Origin: Gammaproteobacteria bacterium
GTDB taxonomy: Bacteria > Pseudomonadota > Gammaproteobacteria > Pseudomonadales > Azotimanducaceae_A
Length of the DNA stretch: 22,016 nt
NCBI GenBank assembly: GCA_012960755.1
Contig: DUAT01000061.1
Span: 1-22,016 of the forward strand
Direction of reading: 5' to 3'
Below are positions 6,406 to 14,581 of this stretch, one piece after another (the first letter of the stretch is position 1; each line of letters begins with the position of its first letter). The translations under genes were made by a program, and so were the position numbers. The notes below the pieces were generated by a model. It searched no databases. It was not told where the DNA came from and worked only from the letters and a program-made list of their open reading frames with translations.

Positions 6406-6590
6406 GTCAAGGCGCTCTCTTACCTGGAAGGTGACAACCTCTTCTCGAATCTTAAGGAGAAAAGTAGAATATTAAAAATAGTCATGGACGATATTGCCTA
6501 AAGGTATTCCATGTTTCGAGGAATTCGAATAATTATCGGTTCTGGCCCCAAAGAACGAACGCCATTTTCATCCCCGCTATTTCGGATCTG

Positions 6591-6884
6591 TTAGTGACAA
6601 TCGATGCGCTTTGCAGCAAGTTTCCTGGCTCTTATCCGGGTAGCGTTGCCCTTGATCATTATGTGATCTAAATAGTCTACGATGTTTTGTCGGTTACTTT
6701 CCGCGACAAAAAACTCCACCAGTACCCTGTCTAATATTACTCCATACGCTTCGTCACCAATGCTAAACGTTTTTCCGGCATTAACCTGTTCTTCCATATA
6801 CAGCTCCTGCGGTTCTGCCAACGATTCTACATAGTCTTGCAGTAACGATGGTGGCGGTGACGCGGCTTTTGTAACTTTGATCAT
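6591..6884 (-). CDS. Hypothetical protein, 97 aa
   Basis: A minus-strand frame with ATG at 6882-6884 and no clear Shine-Dalgarno site. The product is charged, with VNAGKTFSIGDEAYGVILDR in the middle and a basic C-terminus (RIRARKLAAKRIDCH). Its N-terminus (MIKVTKAASPPPSLL) recalls the start of some HNH-type phage-defence proteins, but no HNH or CxxC motif follows, so I do not assign that function. It overlaps head to head with a possible plus-strand frame at 6877-7074. Confidence 0.4.
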   Translation of the reverse strand: MIKVTKAASPPPSLLQDYVESLAEPQELYMEEQVNAGKTFSIGDEAYGVILDRVLVEFFVAESNRQNIVDYLDHIMIKGNATRIRARKLAAKRIDCH

Positions 6885-6909
6885 GGTTATTGAGTACCTT
6901 CAATGCCAG

Positions 6910-7074
6910 ATGACCATCAAAGCGATTGATTATGACGATGACGAGATTGATCTTGAAACAGCATTAGCAGTTTTTCTGAAAGAGAAAAATCCACCACGTG
7001 GCGGATTTGAATCAAGCAAAGAACTCGACTCGCCACAAGTTAATTCGCCATTAGAGGACCGTTTTCGCCGCTAA
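6910..7074 (+). CDS. Possible small acidic protein, 54 aa
   Basis: The frame begins at ATG 6910 (or TTG 6877) and reads MTIKAIDYDDDEIDLETALA, then a short basic linker and a polar end. The acidic, helix-favouring first half looks like protein. There is no good ribosome binding site. It may be a real small gene divergent from 6591-6884 or a fragment; nothing identifies its role. Confidence 0.3.
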   Translation: MTIKAIDYDDDEIDLETALAVFLKEKNPPRGGFESSKELDSPQVNSPLEDRFRR

Positions 7075-7108
7075 GAAAGCTGCCTGCATGAAAGGCTCAA
7101 GCTTTGAT

Positions 7109-7519
7109 TCAAATCTTGGTGAGCGCTAGATTTCGTATACGGCCACTGGTAATGCTGAATCCATTAATATTCAGATTTTCATCTCTATTGAATCGCAATG
7201 TCCCATTTTCGCTGATAAAGATGTCCTCACTATGGGGCTTTAATACCATTAGGTCTGATTTGAGGAATTCGAGATTCAATTCTCCATCTTCATTGATTGA
7301 CAGATGGTATAAGACTTCCAACTCATCGGATCGGTAATTGCCTGCGACGTTCTGCAGGTGCAAGTGTCTTGTAAATAACCAGCGCCGTGGAAGTTTTGGA
7401 TAAAAACACAGTTCAATCGTTCTTGCCTGGGCAACGGGGTCAATACCTGCATCTAAATACAAATCCAGAGAATGTTCTAACTCACGAAAGACCGCCGCTT
7501 CGCTCTCGTTTGCCGACAT
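7109..7519 (-). pseudogene. Serine hydrolase (beta-lactamase family) C-terminal domain remnant
   Basis: The last 80 residues fit the small beta-barrel tail found after the catalytic domain of beta-lactamase-like serine hydrolases: GNYRSDELEVLYHLSINEDG, LEFLKSDLMVLKPHSEDIFI, and finally the typical FNRD...INGFSITSGRIRNLALTKI. The preceding 55 residues are a poorer fit. The catalytic domain with its SxxK and YxN motifs is absent upstream; the next sequence is a hairpin and another unrelated tail. The frame is open and could still make a 136-aa protein, but it cannot be a working hydrolase. It lies among other remnants. Confidence 0.6.
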
Positions 7520-7547
7520 GGCTACTAAGGGGGTATCGATTCACCAA

Positions 7548-7575
7548 AAGACCGCAGTGTACCCGAAGCGGTCTT
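7548..7575. terminator. Hairpin AAGACCGC/GCGGTCTT
   Basis: A perfect eight-pair stem with a 12-base loop. It lies 29 bases upstream of the minus-strand remnant at 7109-7519 and downstream of the one at 7658. It could have ended transcription of the latter, but has no long T run on either side, so the role is uncertain. Confidence 0.4.
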
Positions 7576-7657
7576 GCTTAGATGTTTATTTCGCAAGCAT
7601 ATACTGGTCACCACAACGAATGCTGAACGAACGCTTCTTGTGTCCACTGCGTAGAAT

Positions 7658-7828
7658 TTATTCCTGTTTTGGCTTCTGCACTCTCGCTACCCTAAATTCT
7701 AGCTGGCCGTACCTTACTACTAAACCTGTAACTTTTCCGTCCGCCAGAACAAATTCGATTTGCACTTTCAGTTTCGAATCCTCAAACAGGGATGGTCCAA
7801 CGGGAATCAAAACGCTATCTATCTCCAT
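7658..7828 (-). pseudogene. Second short C-terminal tail resembling serine hydrolase ends
   Basis: A 56-codon minus-strand frame ends in TAA at 7658-7660 and reads MEIDSVLIPVGPSLFEDSKL, then VQIEFVLADGKVTGLVVRYG and REARV-like basic residues. The pattern (phenylalanine, short strand, EF..xDGKVTGL, closing strand) is that of the C-terminal domain of many beta-lactamase-related hydrolases. A second frame continues upstream to about 7960 (FGPGINLALDVATLFSSNQL) and overlaps its start, so one frameshift could join them. No catalytic domain is present. Confidence 0.45.
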
Positions 7829-7982
7829 AAGGGATCATTGCTCATATTGACGAAGGGCAATACCGCTATACCTAACTGAACTTCGAGTTGGTTCGAGGAA
7901 AACAGTGTCGCCACATCAAGTGCCAGATTGATACCTGGACCGAAATAAGTCCGGTGGTAGATTCATTGACTGGCCTGATGGC

Positions 7983-8456
7983 ATGACGGCGGAAAGACCC
8001 GCGGCGCTTCAGCGGGTCGAGGTGACTTTCTATATTGGTGAACCCGGTAAATTTGATGTTGCTCGGAAGTACGTTTTTGCTTATGAGATCGATACCGTAG
8101 AACGTGGCTATATTTACTTACCTAGATGGAAGAACAGTCATATCTCACATGGCGTCGAAGGGAACTGGTTTTACGCATCTGAGCGATGGAACGGATTGTT
8201 GATGCCAATTATTACGCAACACTCTGTGCGCTCATCTGTATCAGAAAAACGAAACAAGCTGAAGTGCAAAGTAGGTGATGGATCAATTGAAGCTGATGGC
8301 ACTATAGAATTTGTCCTGTTGGACAAGTACGGAAACAAGAGCAGCCGTTGGCGATATGAACCCTCCATGCACCAATATCAAAGCGTCAAGGCACATATTG
8401 GAAATGTAGAGCCCGGCGAGCAAATTGAAATTTCGTGTTGGCCGGTGAGATCGTGA
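7983..8456 (+). CDS. Hypothetical protein, 157 aa
   Basis: An uninterrupted frame with plausible protein composition, strong in beta-strand residues and tryptophan (VEGNWFYASERWNGLLMPII, then IEFVLLDKYGNKSSRWRYEP and EPGEQIEISCWPVRS). There is no signal peptide or membrane segment. No good Shine-Dalgarno site precedes the ATG at 7983, and protein-like sequence continues upstream in another frame (about 7875-7985), so the N-terminus may be damaged. I do not recognise the family. It precedes the Fic gene on the same strand, with 202 bases between. Confidence 0.5.
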   Translation: MTAERPAALQRVEVTFYIGEPGKFDVARKYVFAYEIDTVERGYIYLPRWKNSHISHGVEGNWFYASERWNGLLMPIITQHSVRSSVSEKRNKLKCKVGDGSIEADGTIEFVLLDKYGNKSSRWRYEPSMHQYQSVKAHIGNVEPGEQIEISCWPVRS

Positions 8457-8542
8457 AGAAGTTCTCTGGCTGGGACACTACTGACGAGTTGCCACGCCGT
8501 ACCACCTGACGCGTGGGCAATAGTCCGTAAGCGAGGTATTTC

Positions 8543-8575
8543 TTTGCTATAAATTTGCTATAAATTTGCTATAAA
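8543..8575. repeat. Three perfect tandem copies of TTTGCTATAAA
   Basis: The 11-bp unit occurs three times without a spacer, about one helical turn per copy, 83 bases upstream of the Fic gene start. Such phased repeats can serve as operator sites for a cooperative regulator or contribute -10-like TATAAA elements. The role is inferred from position only. Confidence 0.85.
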
Positions 8576-8658
8576 TTCACAGAGAATCTATAGAACTCGT
8601 CCTGAATCCAGAGTATTATAAATATTTCTTCAATTTATAGGTTATATCTAAGAAGCAA

Positions 8659-10053
8659 ATGAGAGTTCCTGTACTGCCTCCCTCATTACACGAAGTTTTC
8701 GCGAATGAGGAGAAAAATGAAGAAAAACAAGAAGTTATGATGAGAATATTCGAACTCATCTCTACTGATGTGGGAAAGGATCGAGGCTCTGAATACCTTC
8801 ATTGGGATCGCATGAGGTACAAGGCCCTCCCGGAAATGGTTCGGGACCACAAAGAGTGGTGGTACATAACAAAATTCAGACGGGCGAGTAGTTATAGAAA
8901 ACTACCTTTCGAAGCCAGATCTGGAGAAAACTTCGTCTACTGGATTCCAGATCCACTTCAACAAAGACTACATGAAGTGGACCAACAAGCATCAGGCCGC
9001 GTTCAGATCGCTGAACAGGTAACTAACCCCTCGACGAGAGACAGGTACCTGGTCAATTCATTGATCGAGGAGGCTATTACTTCGAGCCAGTTAGAGGGCG
9101 CATCCACAACGCACAAAGTCGCCAAAGCGATGCTTCGTGAGAGTCGGCATCCTCGAAGTAGAAGTGAAAAGATGATTTTCAACAATTACCAGGCGATGAG
9201 CTTTATTCGAGAAGTTACCGATGCACCACTTTCGAAGGAGTTGCTCCTGGAACTTCACAAAATAGTCACTGATCAGACGCTCGATGACCCCGGGGCAGTT
9301 GGCAGGTTCAGAACTTCGGAGGAAACTATCGCGGTTTATGATGAACGAGACAATACACTCCTTCATGATCCTCCCGCCGCAGAAGAACTAACTGATCGAA
9401 TCGAGAAGTTATGTCAATTTGCCAACGCACCGGAAAAAGACGGGGAGTTCCTACATCCAGTAATTCGGTCGATCATTCTTCACTTTATGATCGGGTATGA
9501 CCATCCATTCGTTGACGGAAATGGACGTACCGCCCGTGCTCTTTTTTATTGGTCAATGGCCAGACACGGTTATTGGATGATGGAGTACATATCCATATCA
9601 TCAATTCTCAGGAATGGTCCCGCCAAGTACGCTCGCTCTTACCTCTATTCAGAAAATGACGCAAACGATACTACCTATTTTCTTGATTTCAACCTGAAAG
9701 TAATCTTACGCGCAATCAAGAAACTACAATCCTACCTTGGTAGAAAAACGACGGAAATCAGGAGGGTCGAGCAAATCTTGGGCTCAACACTGTTTTCTAC
9801 GCACCTTAATCATCGTCAAATAGCCTTACTATCACATGCGCTGCGCAATCCTATTGGTACATATTCTATTGAGAGCCATAGAAAATCACACAGCATTTCA
9901 TATCCCACAGCTCGCTCTGATCTTTTACATCTGATGGAAATTGAACTTCTGACGCAGAGAAAAATCGGTAAAGCATATATCTTTGCAGCTGTAGAACACT
10001 TCGAGGCAAAACTTGAAGAGATAGGAAAGCAGATCCACAGAAAAGATGTCTAA
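8659..10053 (+). CDS. Fic-family AMP-transferase with N-terminal inhibitory helix and C-terminal winged helix
   Basis: The 464-aa protein carries the full catalytic motif HPFVDGNGR (H282-R290); Fic enzymes usually transfer AMP from ATP to a Ser, Thr or Tyr of a target protein. The inhibitory motif S142-xxx-E146-G147 (in SSQLEGA) lies N-terminal to the Fic core, giving a class II, self-inhibited enzyme in which the Glu blocks ATP placement. Residues 1-100 (with LHWDRMRYKALPE and PFEARSGENFVYW) match the extended N-terminus of a common bacterial Fic subgroup. Residues 380-440 look like a winged helix (LNHRQIALLSHAL ... SYPTARSDLLHLMEIELL), so it may bind DNA and control its own promoter. No antitoxin gene is adjacent, as expected with a built-in inhibitor. 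The target is unknown. Confidence 0.92.
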   Translation: MRVPVLPPSLHEVFANEEKNEEKQEVMMRIFELISTDVGKDRGSEYLHWDRMRYKALPEMVRDHKEWWYITKFRRASSYRKLPFEARSGENFVYWIPDPLQQRLHEVDQQASGRVQIAEQVTNPSTRDRYLVNSLIEEAITSSQLEGASTTHKVAKAMLRESRHPRSRSEKMIFNNYQAMSFIREVTDAPLSKELLLELHKIVTDQTLDDPGAVGRFRTSEETIAVYDERDNTLLHDPPAAEELTDRIEKLCQFANAPEKDGEFLHPVIRSIILHFMIGYDHPFVDGNGRTARALFYWSMARHGYWMMEYISISSILRNGPAKYARSYLYSENDANDTTYFLDFNLKVILRAIKKLQSYLGRKTTEIRRVEQILGSTLFSTHLNHRQIALLSHALRNPIGTYSIESHRKSHSISYPTARSDLLHLMEIELLTQRKIGKAYIFAAVEHFEAKLEEIGKQIHRKDV

Positions 10054-10056
10054 TAC

Positions 10057-10731
10057 CTATTCATAACCCACAAAATTAACAACCTCATCTACATCTCGCC
10101 GTCTGGACACAACGTCATTCGCCGAAAAATCTTCCGCAGGGTATCCCATGGCGACACAGGACATGATGGTCTGATCGTCAGGTATTTGTGCATGTTCGCG
10201 AACCACGGGTGACTGCATGATGCCCTGGCCGTTGATGACGGCGCCCAGGCCTCTGGACCAGGCGGCGTTGACGAGACAGTTCACAATAGCGCCGCAGTCG
10301 AATATGGCAATGTCGTTGTTGGTAAGAGACTTGTCAAACGTGACGACAATGGAAACCGGTGCATCAAACTGCCGAAAGCCTCGCATCACCCAGTCACGCC
10401 TGCGTTCCTTGTCCGACCATTCGATACCCATGGTTTCAAAAAGCTGGGCTGCTATCGCGATTTGACGCTTGCGATGTTCCCCCTCATAAGCACCATGCAT
10501 CCGGATCTCACGGGAAGCAGGAACGCCCGCCAGGTTTCTTTCGGTATTTCCTTCACGAATTTTATCGAGTGGTTCACCTGTTACCACATGCAAGTGCCAT
10601 GGCTGGGTGTTCATGGATGACGGCGCACGGATGGCAAGCCTGACGATGTCTCTGATAACGTCCTTTGGCACCGGGTCGGATTTATAACCCCGGATGCTGC
10701 GTCGTTCCATAATAACTTCATCAAATTTCAC
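10057..10731 (-). CDS. Nitroreductase-family FMN oxidoreductase
   Basis: This 224-aa protein has the family's FMN-binding signatures: ERRSIRGYKSDPVP (9-22) at the N-terminus and APSSMNTQPWHLHVVTG (36-52). The C-terminal GLGAVINGQG and FVGYE agree with the fold. Such enzymes reduce nitro groups, quinones or enones with NAD(P)H; the substrate cannot be read from sequence. The start is GTG at 10731 with a clear CAGGAG site. It lies downstream of the phytanoyl-CoA dioxygenase-like gene on the same strand with 59 bases between, and its stop nearly meets that of the Fic gene (3 bases apart). It may supply a reductive step in the neighbouring oxidative pathway. Confidence 0.88.
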   Translation of the reverse strand: MKFDEVIMERRSIRGYKSDPVPKDVIRDIVRLAIRAPSSMNTQPWHLHVVTGEPLDKIREGNTERNLAGVPASREIRMHGAYEGEHRKRQIAIAAQLFETMGIEWSDKERRRDWVMRGFRQFDAPVSIVVTFDKSLTNNDIAIFDCGAIVNCLVNAAWSRGLGAVINGQGIMQSPVVREHAQIPDDQTIMSCVAMGYPAEDFSANDVVSRRRDVDEVVNFVGYE

Positions 10732-10767
10732 TTAACTGCTCCTGTGTTTTAAATACTGGCTGGTTCT

Positions 10768-10784
10768 CAGTAGTCGTACTACTG
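10768..10784. terminator. Hairpin CAGTAGT-CGT-ACTACTG between PhyH-like and nitroreductase genes
   Basis: A perfect seven-pair stem with a three-base loop begins 6 bases beyond the PhyH-like stop codon. It lacks a T tract, so it may attenuate or stabilise rather than end the transcript into the nitroreductase gene. Confidence 0.45.
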
Positions 10785-10790
10785 GGATGA

Positions 10791-11696
10791 TTAACCCCTT
10801 TGATCTTGTGTTGGCCCAAAATACTTTGCGCCACGGGTGTTAAAAAAACCGAAATCTTTTGCTGGATAGGGATTATCGCGACCGATCAGATGTGCGAAGC
10901 GCTCGGGATTTCGTGCCAGGACCTCGTCGCTGATCACTGCGTTCAGATCCTCCTGGGGGCGAGCATACATTCGATTGAAGTAAACGGTCATTCCCACCCG
11001 TTCACCTGGAATGGTTCGCGCCCCCGCTGAGTGCCAGAGATTACCGCTGAATACCACCACTGATCCCTTTTTTGCTTCAAGCGGAATCGCCATCTTCATC
11101 GCGTTAGGCAGTGGGTGAACTTTGCGCTTGTGGGATCCGGGCACAACTAAAGTGCCTCCGGACGCCTGTGAAAACTCATCCGTGACCCACATCATATTGC
11201 TCGCCACCGGCGCATCGGGAATGGGTTCAGGCATCATCGGCGCATCCGTGTGCATGCCCTGGGGTGGGTCGCCCTGAACACGAACGTGACCATGGTTGGA
11301 ACTGATCTGGCAACTTTCACCCATAAGATAAGTAATAAGCGCCAGTGGTTTCTCTGCCATCACGGCTTCTTCAAAAATGCGGCCGCGGGCGAGCAGCCAG
11401 GTCACAAGATAGCTCTTACCTTCCGGCCCCGCCAGGGGAATTCTTCGTCCGGCTTTTCTGTCTTCTTCACCTAGTCTGAGGATTGTTTCACGTAATTCAT
11501 CGAAGAAAGACAGCGGCTTTACATCTTCGACGACGGTATAGCCATAAAGTTCGAGTTCGAGAATATTCCGCTCCAGGCCCAGGCGAATGATTTCATCACG
11601 CAATCGATCCAGACGTCGATGGGATTCGATCACCGCAGGATGACGTGAATCCTGTGGTTCCAGGGGTGAATCAAGCTTTTGTTGGATCTCTGACAT
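10791..11696 (-). CDS. Phytanoyl-CoA dioxygenase (PhyH)-like Fe(II)/2-oxoglutarate oxygenase
   Basis: The protein (301 aa from ATG 11696, which has AGGA eight bases upstream) shows the double-stranded beta-helix iron site: H149-x-D151 in GMHTDAP and H222 in GNLWHSAG, with R233 (GERVG) placed to bind 2-oxoglutarate. GTLVVPGSHKR (181-191) is the usual PhyH segment. It would hydroxylate a substrate while converting 2-oxoglutarate and O2 to succinate and CO2. The open frame reaches 11774, but the extra 26 residues lack a ribosome site. It is transcribed away from the Rieske/P450 operon, sharing the 11697-11903 regulatory region. Confidence 0.88.
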   Translation of the reverse strand: MSEIQQKLDSPLEPQDSRHPAVIESHRRLDRLRDEIIRLGLERNILELELYGYTVVEDVKPLSFFDELRETILRLGEEDRKAGRRIPLAGPEGKSYLVTWLLARGRIFEEAVMAEKPLALITYLMGESCQISSNHGHVRVQGDPPQGMHTDAPMMPEPIPDAPVASNMMWVTDEFSQASGGTLVVPGSHKRKVHPLPNAMKMAIPLEAKKGSVVVFSGNLWHSAGARTIPGERVGMTVYFNRMYARPQEDLNAVISDEVLARNPERFAHLIGRDNPYPAKDFGFFNTRGAKYFGPTQDQRG

Positions 11697-11831
11697 TCCA
11701 CGTTCCTTATTGACTGGCTTGCCGATTGGAAGTGCCTGCAACCGGTTTCCTGAAGTGTATCGCAGCCGACACACCTTTTGTATTCGGTGAATTCTGATTC
11801 AATGATAAAAAAATCACTCCTGACTGTTTCT

Positions 11832-11845
11832 TTGATCCAGATCAA
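11832..11845. promoter_or_regulatory. Perfect FNR/Anr-type box TTGATCCAGATCAA
   Basis: The sequence matches the FNR/Anr consensus TTGAT-N4-ATCAA at all ten fixed positions. It lies in the divergent region between the PhyH-like gene (start 136 bases to its left) and the Rieske oxygenase gene (start at 11904, 59 bases to its right). FNR-type regulators sense oxygen; here both flanking genes encode O2-consuming enzymes, so activation under low oxygen or repression are both possible. No regulator gene is in the window. Confidence 0.65.
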
Positions 11846-11848
11846 GTC

Positions 11849-11882
11849 GTCGGCCCATCGAAATTCCTTACTATGGGCCGAC
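11849..11882. promoter_or_regulatory. 10-bp inverted repeat GTCGGCCCAT-N14-ATGGGCCGAC
   Basis: Perfect inverted repeat with a 14-base spacer between the FNR-type box and the Rieske start codon (22 bases away). It could be a two-half-site operator for a pathway-specific regulator or an mRNA hairpin in the 5' leader that affects translation of the GTG start. Confidence 0.6.
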
Positions 11883-11903
11883 ACTCAATCAATATGGATT
11901 ACT

Positions 11904-13286
11904 GTGGACAAGAAAACAGAACGGCAGCAGGGTGATGACCTTCGATCGAAAGGCACAAGCTATCAGCAACTTCTTGACGTTGAACAGGTGGATGTGCCGG
12001 ATTCCCTCAGGGTAAACACGATGCGGCATATGGGTTCAGCGAACCTGTCTGTTGATCGTTACCTGTCACGGGAGTTTCACGAACTTGAAAAACAAAAAGT
12101 CTGGCCCAGGGTCTGGCAGATGGTCTGTCGTGAAGAGGACATCCCCAATGTTGGCGATCATATCGTTTACGACATTGTTGACTACTCTTTTATTATCGTC
12201 AGGAGCGCAGAGAACGAAACCAGGAGTTACTATAATTCTTGCCTGCACCGCGGCCGTACGCTGCGGGATGAAAACGGCAATGTAGACTATTTTCGCTGCC
12301 CCTATCATGCGTTTACCTGGGGTCTTGATGGCAAGCCAAAGTTCATTCCGAGCCAATGGGACTTTGGTCACTTTAAAGAGGGAAACTGTAACCTTGACGA
12401 AACGAAAGTCGACACCTGGGGCGGCTTTGTGTTTATCAATATGGACGACGACTGTATTTCACTCCAGCAGTACCTGGATGTTCTGCCGGAGCATTTCGAG
12501 CGCTGGCCGCTGGAGAAATACTACAAGGGCGCCCATGTAAAACGTATTGTTCGGTCAAACTGGAAGATTGCCCAGGAAGCGTTTCAGGAATCTTTTCATG
12601 TGATTGCGACGCATCCGCAGATCATGAATTTCACCGCAGACGAGAACTCCCAGTACGATTCATTCGGGGACCATATCAACCGGACGATCACCGCATCAGC
12701 CGTTGTCAGCCCACATATTAAGAACAAACTCGAAGAGAGTGAGATCGTTGCAGAACTTCTGACCCTGGGTGGTCGAAACAAAGACGCCACCGACAAGGTT
12801 GAAATACCAGAAGGAATGACAGCACGCCAGTTTATGGCGAACGTCACCCGTGACAATGTTTCACAAATTACTGGCGAGGATTACTCTGCCTACACCGACA
12901 GCGAGTGCATCGACAGCATTCTGTACAACGTCTTCCCGAATTTTGCTCCCTGGGCTGGTTTAAATCGCAATGTGGTTTACCGCTTTCTACCCAATGGTGA
13001 CGATCATGAATCCTGCACCATGGAGGCGATGCTGCTGATGCAATATGACCCATCGGGACCCAGGCCCCCACCCTGTGAAATCCATGAATTGGAAGAACAC
13101 GAGGCATTCAGCAGCGCTGAGGAATTAGGTGGCCTGGGTGCAGTGTTTGACCAGGACATGGCTAACATCCCGTTCATCATGAAGGGGATGAAAGCAGGAA
13201 AGCGCCGCAAAGTCGTGCTCGGTAATTACCAGGAAAGCCGAATCCGTCATATTCACCAGACACTCGATAAATACATCAACGACTGA
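11904..13286 (+). CDS. Rieske non-heme iron oxygenase, alpha subunit
   Basis: From GTG 11904 the product is 460 aa, normal for large Rieske oxygenase subunits. The [2Fe-2S] ligands are C113-x-H115 (SCLHRG) and C132-xx-H135 (CPYHAF); the catalytic iron ligands are E229-xx-H232-xxxx-H237 in ESFHVIATH, again with Glu where Asp is common. The open frame continues to 11778, but the extra 42 residues would run through the FNR box and inverted repeat, so the GTG is preferred. It is followed after 19 bases by the P450 gene. The pairing with a P450, PhyH and PaaG-like genes suggests several oxygenation steps on one substrate. Its ferredoxin and reductase are elsewhere. Confidence 0.9.
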   Translation: MDKKTERQQGDDLRSKGTSYQQLLDVEQVDVPDSLRVNTMRHMGSANLSVDRYLSREFHELEKQKVWPRVWQMVCREEDIPNVGDHIVYDIVDYSFIIVRSAENETRSYYNSCLHRGRTLRDENGNVDYFRCPYHAFTWGLDGKPKFIPSQWDFGHFKEGNCNLDETKVDTWGGFVFINMDDDCISLQQYLDVLPEHFERWPLEKYYKGAHVKRIVRSNWKIAQEAFQESFHVIATHPQIMNFTADENSQYDSFGDHINRTITASAVVSPHIKNKLEESEIVAELLTLGGRNKDATDKVEIPEGMTARQFMANVTRDNVSQITGEDYSAYTDSECIDSILYNVFPNFAPWAGLNRNVVYRFLPNGDDHESCTMEAMLLMQYDPSGPRPPPCEIHELEEHEAFSSAEELGGLGAVFDQDMANIPFIMKGMKAGKRRKVVLGNYQESRIRHIHQTLDKYIND

Positions 13287-13305
13287 CCCAGGGAAAGCCA
13301 CAAAA

Positions 13306-14562
13306 ATGACAGACCTGTCTGCAATAAACCCGTTTGCCCCGGCGATTCTCGCCTGTCCCCATCCGTTTAATCGCCAGTTACGCGAGCAGGCGCCTGTGTA
13401 CCACTGCCCCAAAACAGGCATCTATTTCGTTTCGAGTTACGACCTGGTGATGGATATCGCCAAGAACAATAAGGTATTTTCCAGCAAGTTCTCCTCCATG
13501 ATGAGAAGTTTTGAACGTGACCGGAAAAAGGATAAAAACCCGGACGAAGAATTACTCGCCATACAGCGGCAGGGATTCCCTCGAATAGACACCATGTTGA
13601 CCCAGGATCCTCCGGAACAGCGGCGCTACCGCGCCCTGTGCCAAAAGCCTTTCTCCGTCAGGAATGTAGCCAAACTAAAACCCTACCTGACGGCCTTGTC
13701 TAATGAGCTTATCGACAGCTTTATCGATGCTGGCAAGTGTAACTGGATGGAAACATTCTGCGTTCCCTTGCCGGTGAACATGATTGCCAAAATCCTCGGC
13801 GTGCCGCTTCTTGACATGGACCTGTTCAAAGCCTGGTCTGATGCTAACGTGTACCAGTTTGCTGCCGGTCAAACCCGCGAAGAGCTACTTCGCTCTGCCC
13901 AGCTGGTCGTGGATTTTCAACACTACTTCGCCGCGAAAATCGAAGACAGGCAGCGTCAACCCACTGACGACGTGCTATCTGACATTGTTAATTCGAGCGC
14001 AGATGGAGAACAACCCATGAACGTTGCGGAATGTATTTCTGTGATTTCGCAACTACTCGTCGCGGGCAATGAAACCACCACGGCAACCTTTGCCGAAGGC
14101 ATGCACCTGCTGATCAACAACCCTGAGCAACTGGCTAAAGTACAGAATAATCCAGCCCTGATACCCAATATGGTCGAAGAAATGTTGCGCCTGAGCACAC
14201 CGTCAGCACAAATGTGGCGGCTCGTTAAAAAAGACACAAACGTCGGCGGCGTTGATATACCAGCAGGCTCGACCGTGATGATCAAGTGGATCTCGGCTAA
14301 TCGTGACGATGATCACTACCCGGACAGCGATCGTTTTGATGTTGAAAGACCTAATAGCAGGAAGCACCTGGCGTTCGGTCAGGGAGTGCATCACTGTCCG
14401 GGAGCACCATTGGCCCGGCAGGAACTGGAAATTGGCTGGCAGGTCATTTTGCAAAGGATGTGCAATTTCAGATCAGAGACTGATCTTACGTTTCACCCTT
14501 CTTTGCTGCTGCATGCGCCCGTCGAAATGGAAATCGAATTTGACAAGGTAACTTCTGTTTAA
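13306..14562 (+). CDS. Cytochrome P450
   Basis: A 418-aa soluble bacterial P450 of normal length. Visible signatures are the I-helix oxygen-activation motif AGNETT (253-258), the K-helix ExxR (E292-R295), and the heme loop FGQGVHHCPG with axial C364. It would insert oxygen into a C-H bond, taking electrons from a ferredoxin that is not encoded here. A purine-rich site (AGGGAAAG) lies ahead of the ATG, and the gene is 19 bases after the Rieske gene, so the two form an operon. It converges on the enoyl-CoA hydratase gene with only 19 bases between stops. The substrate is unknown; steroids, terpenoids and fatty acids are typical of related soluble P450s. Confidence 0.93.
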   Translation: MTDLSAINPFAPAILACPHPFNRQLREQAPVYHCPKTGIYFVSSYDLVMDIAKNNKVFSSKFSSMMRSFERDRKKDKNPDEELLAIQRQGFPRIDTMLTQDPPEQRRYRALCQKPFSVRNVAKLKPYLTALSNELIDSFIDAGKCNWMETFCVPLPVNMIAKILGVPLLDMDLFKAWSDANVYQFAAGQTREELLRSAQLVVDFQHYFAAKIEDRQRQPTDDVLSDIVNSSADGEQPMNVAECISVISQLLVAGNETTTATFAEGMHLLINNPEQLAKVQNNPALIPNMVEEMLRLSTPSAQMWRLVKKDTNVGGVDIPAGSTVMIKWISANRDDDHYPDSDRFDVERPNSRKHLAFGQGVHHCPGAPLARQELEIGWQVILQRMCNFRSETDLTFHPSLLLHAPVEMEIEFDKVTSV

Positions 14563-14581
14563 GTTATGAAAACGCGGAAAT

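Noticed and set aside
7518..7850. Plus-strand 110-aa frame
   Set aside because: Cysteine- and serine-rich shadow of the minus-strand tail at 7658-7828.
7819..7962. Minus-strand IAVLPFVNMSNDP, similar to the opening motif of TolB-like/adenylate cyclase TPR proteins
   Set aside because: Only this short motif matches; the surrounding residues fit better as part of the decayed serine-hydrolase tail region, and no YFSDG-type continuation follows.
8543..8575. CRISPR-like array
   Set aside because: Units are 11 bp and have no spacers; this is a simple tandem repeat.
11778..11903. N-terminal extension of the second Rieske oxygenase
   Set aside because: It would translate through the FNR-type box and the inverted repeat and has no family counterpart.
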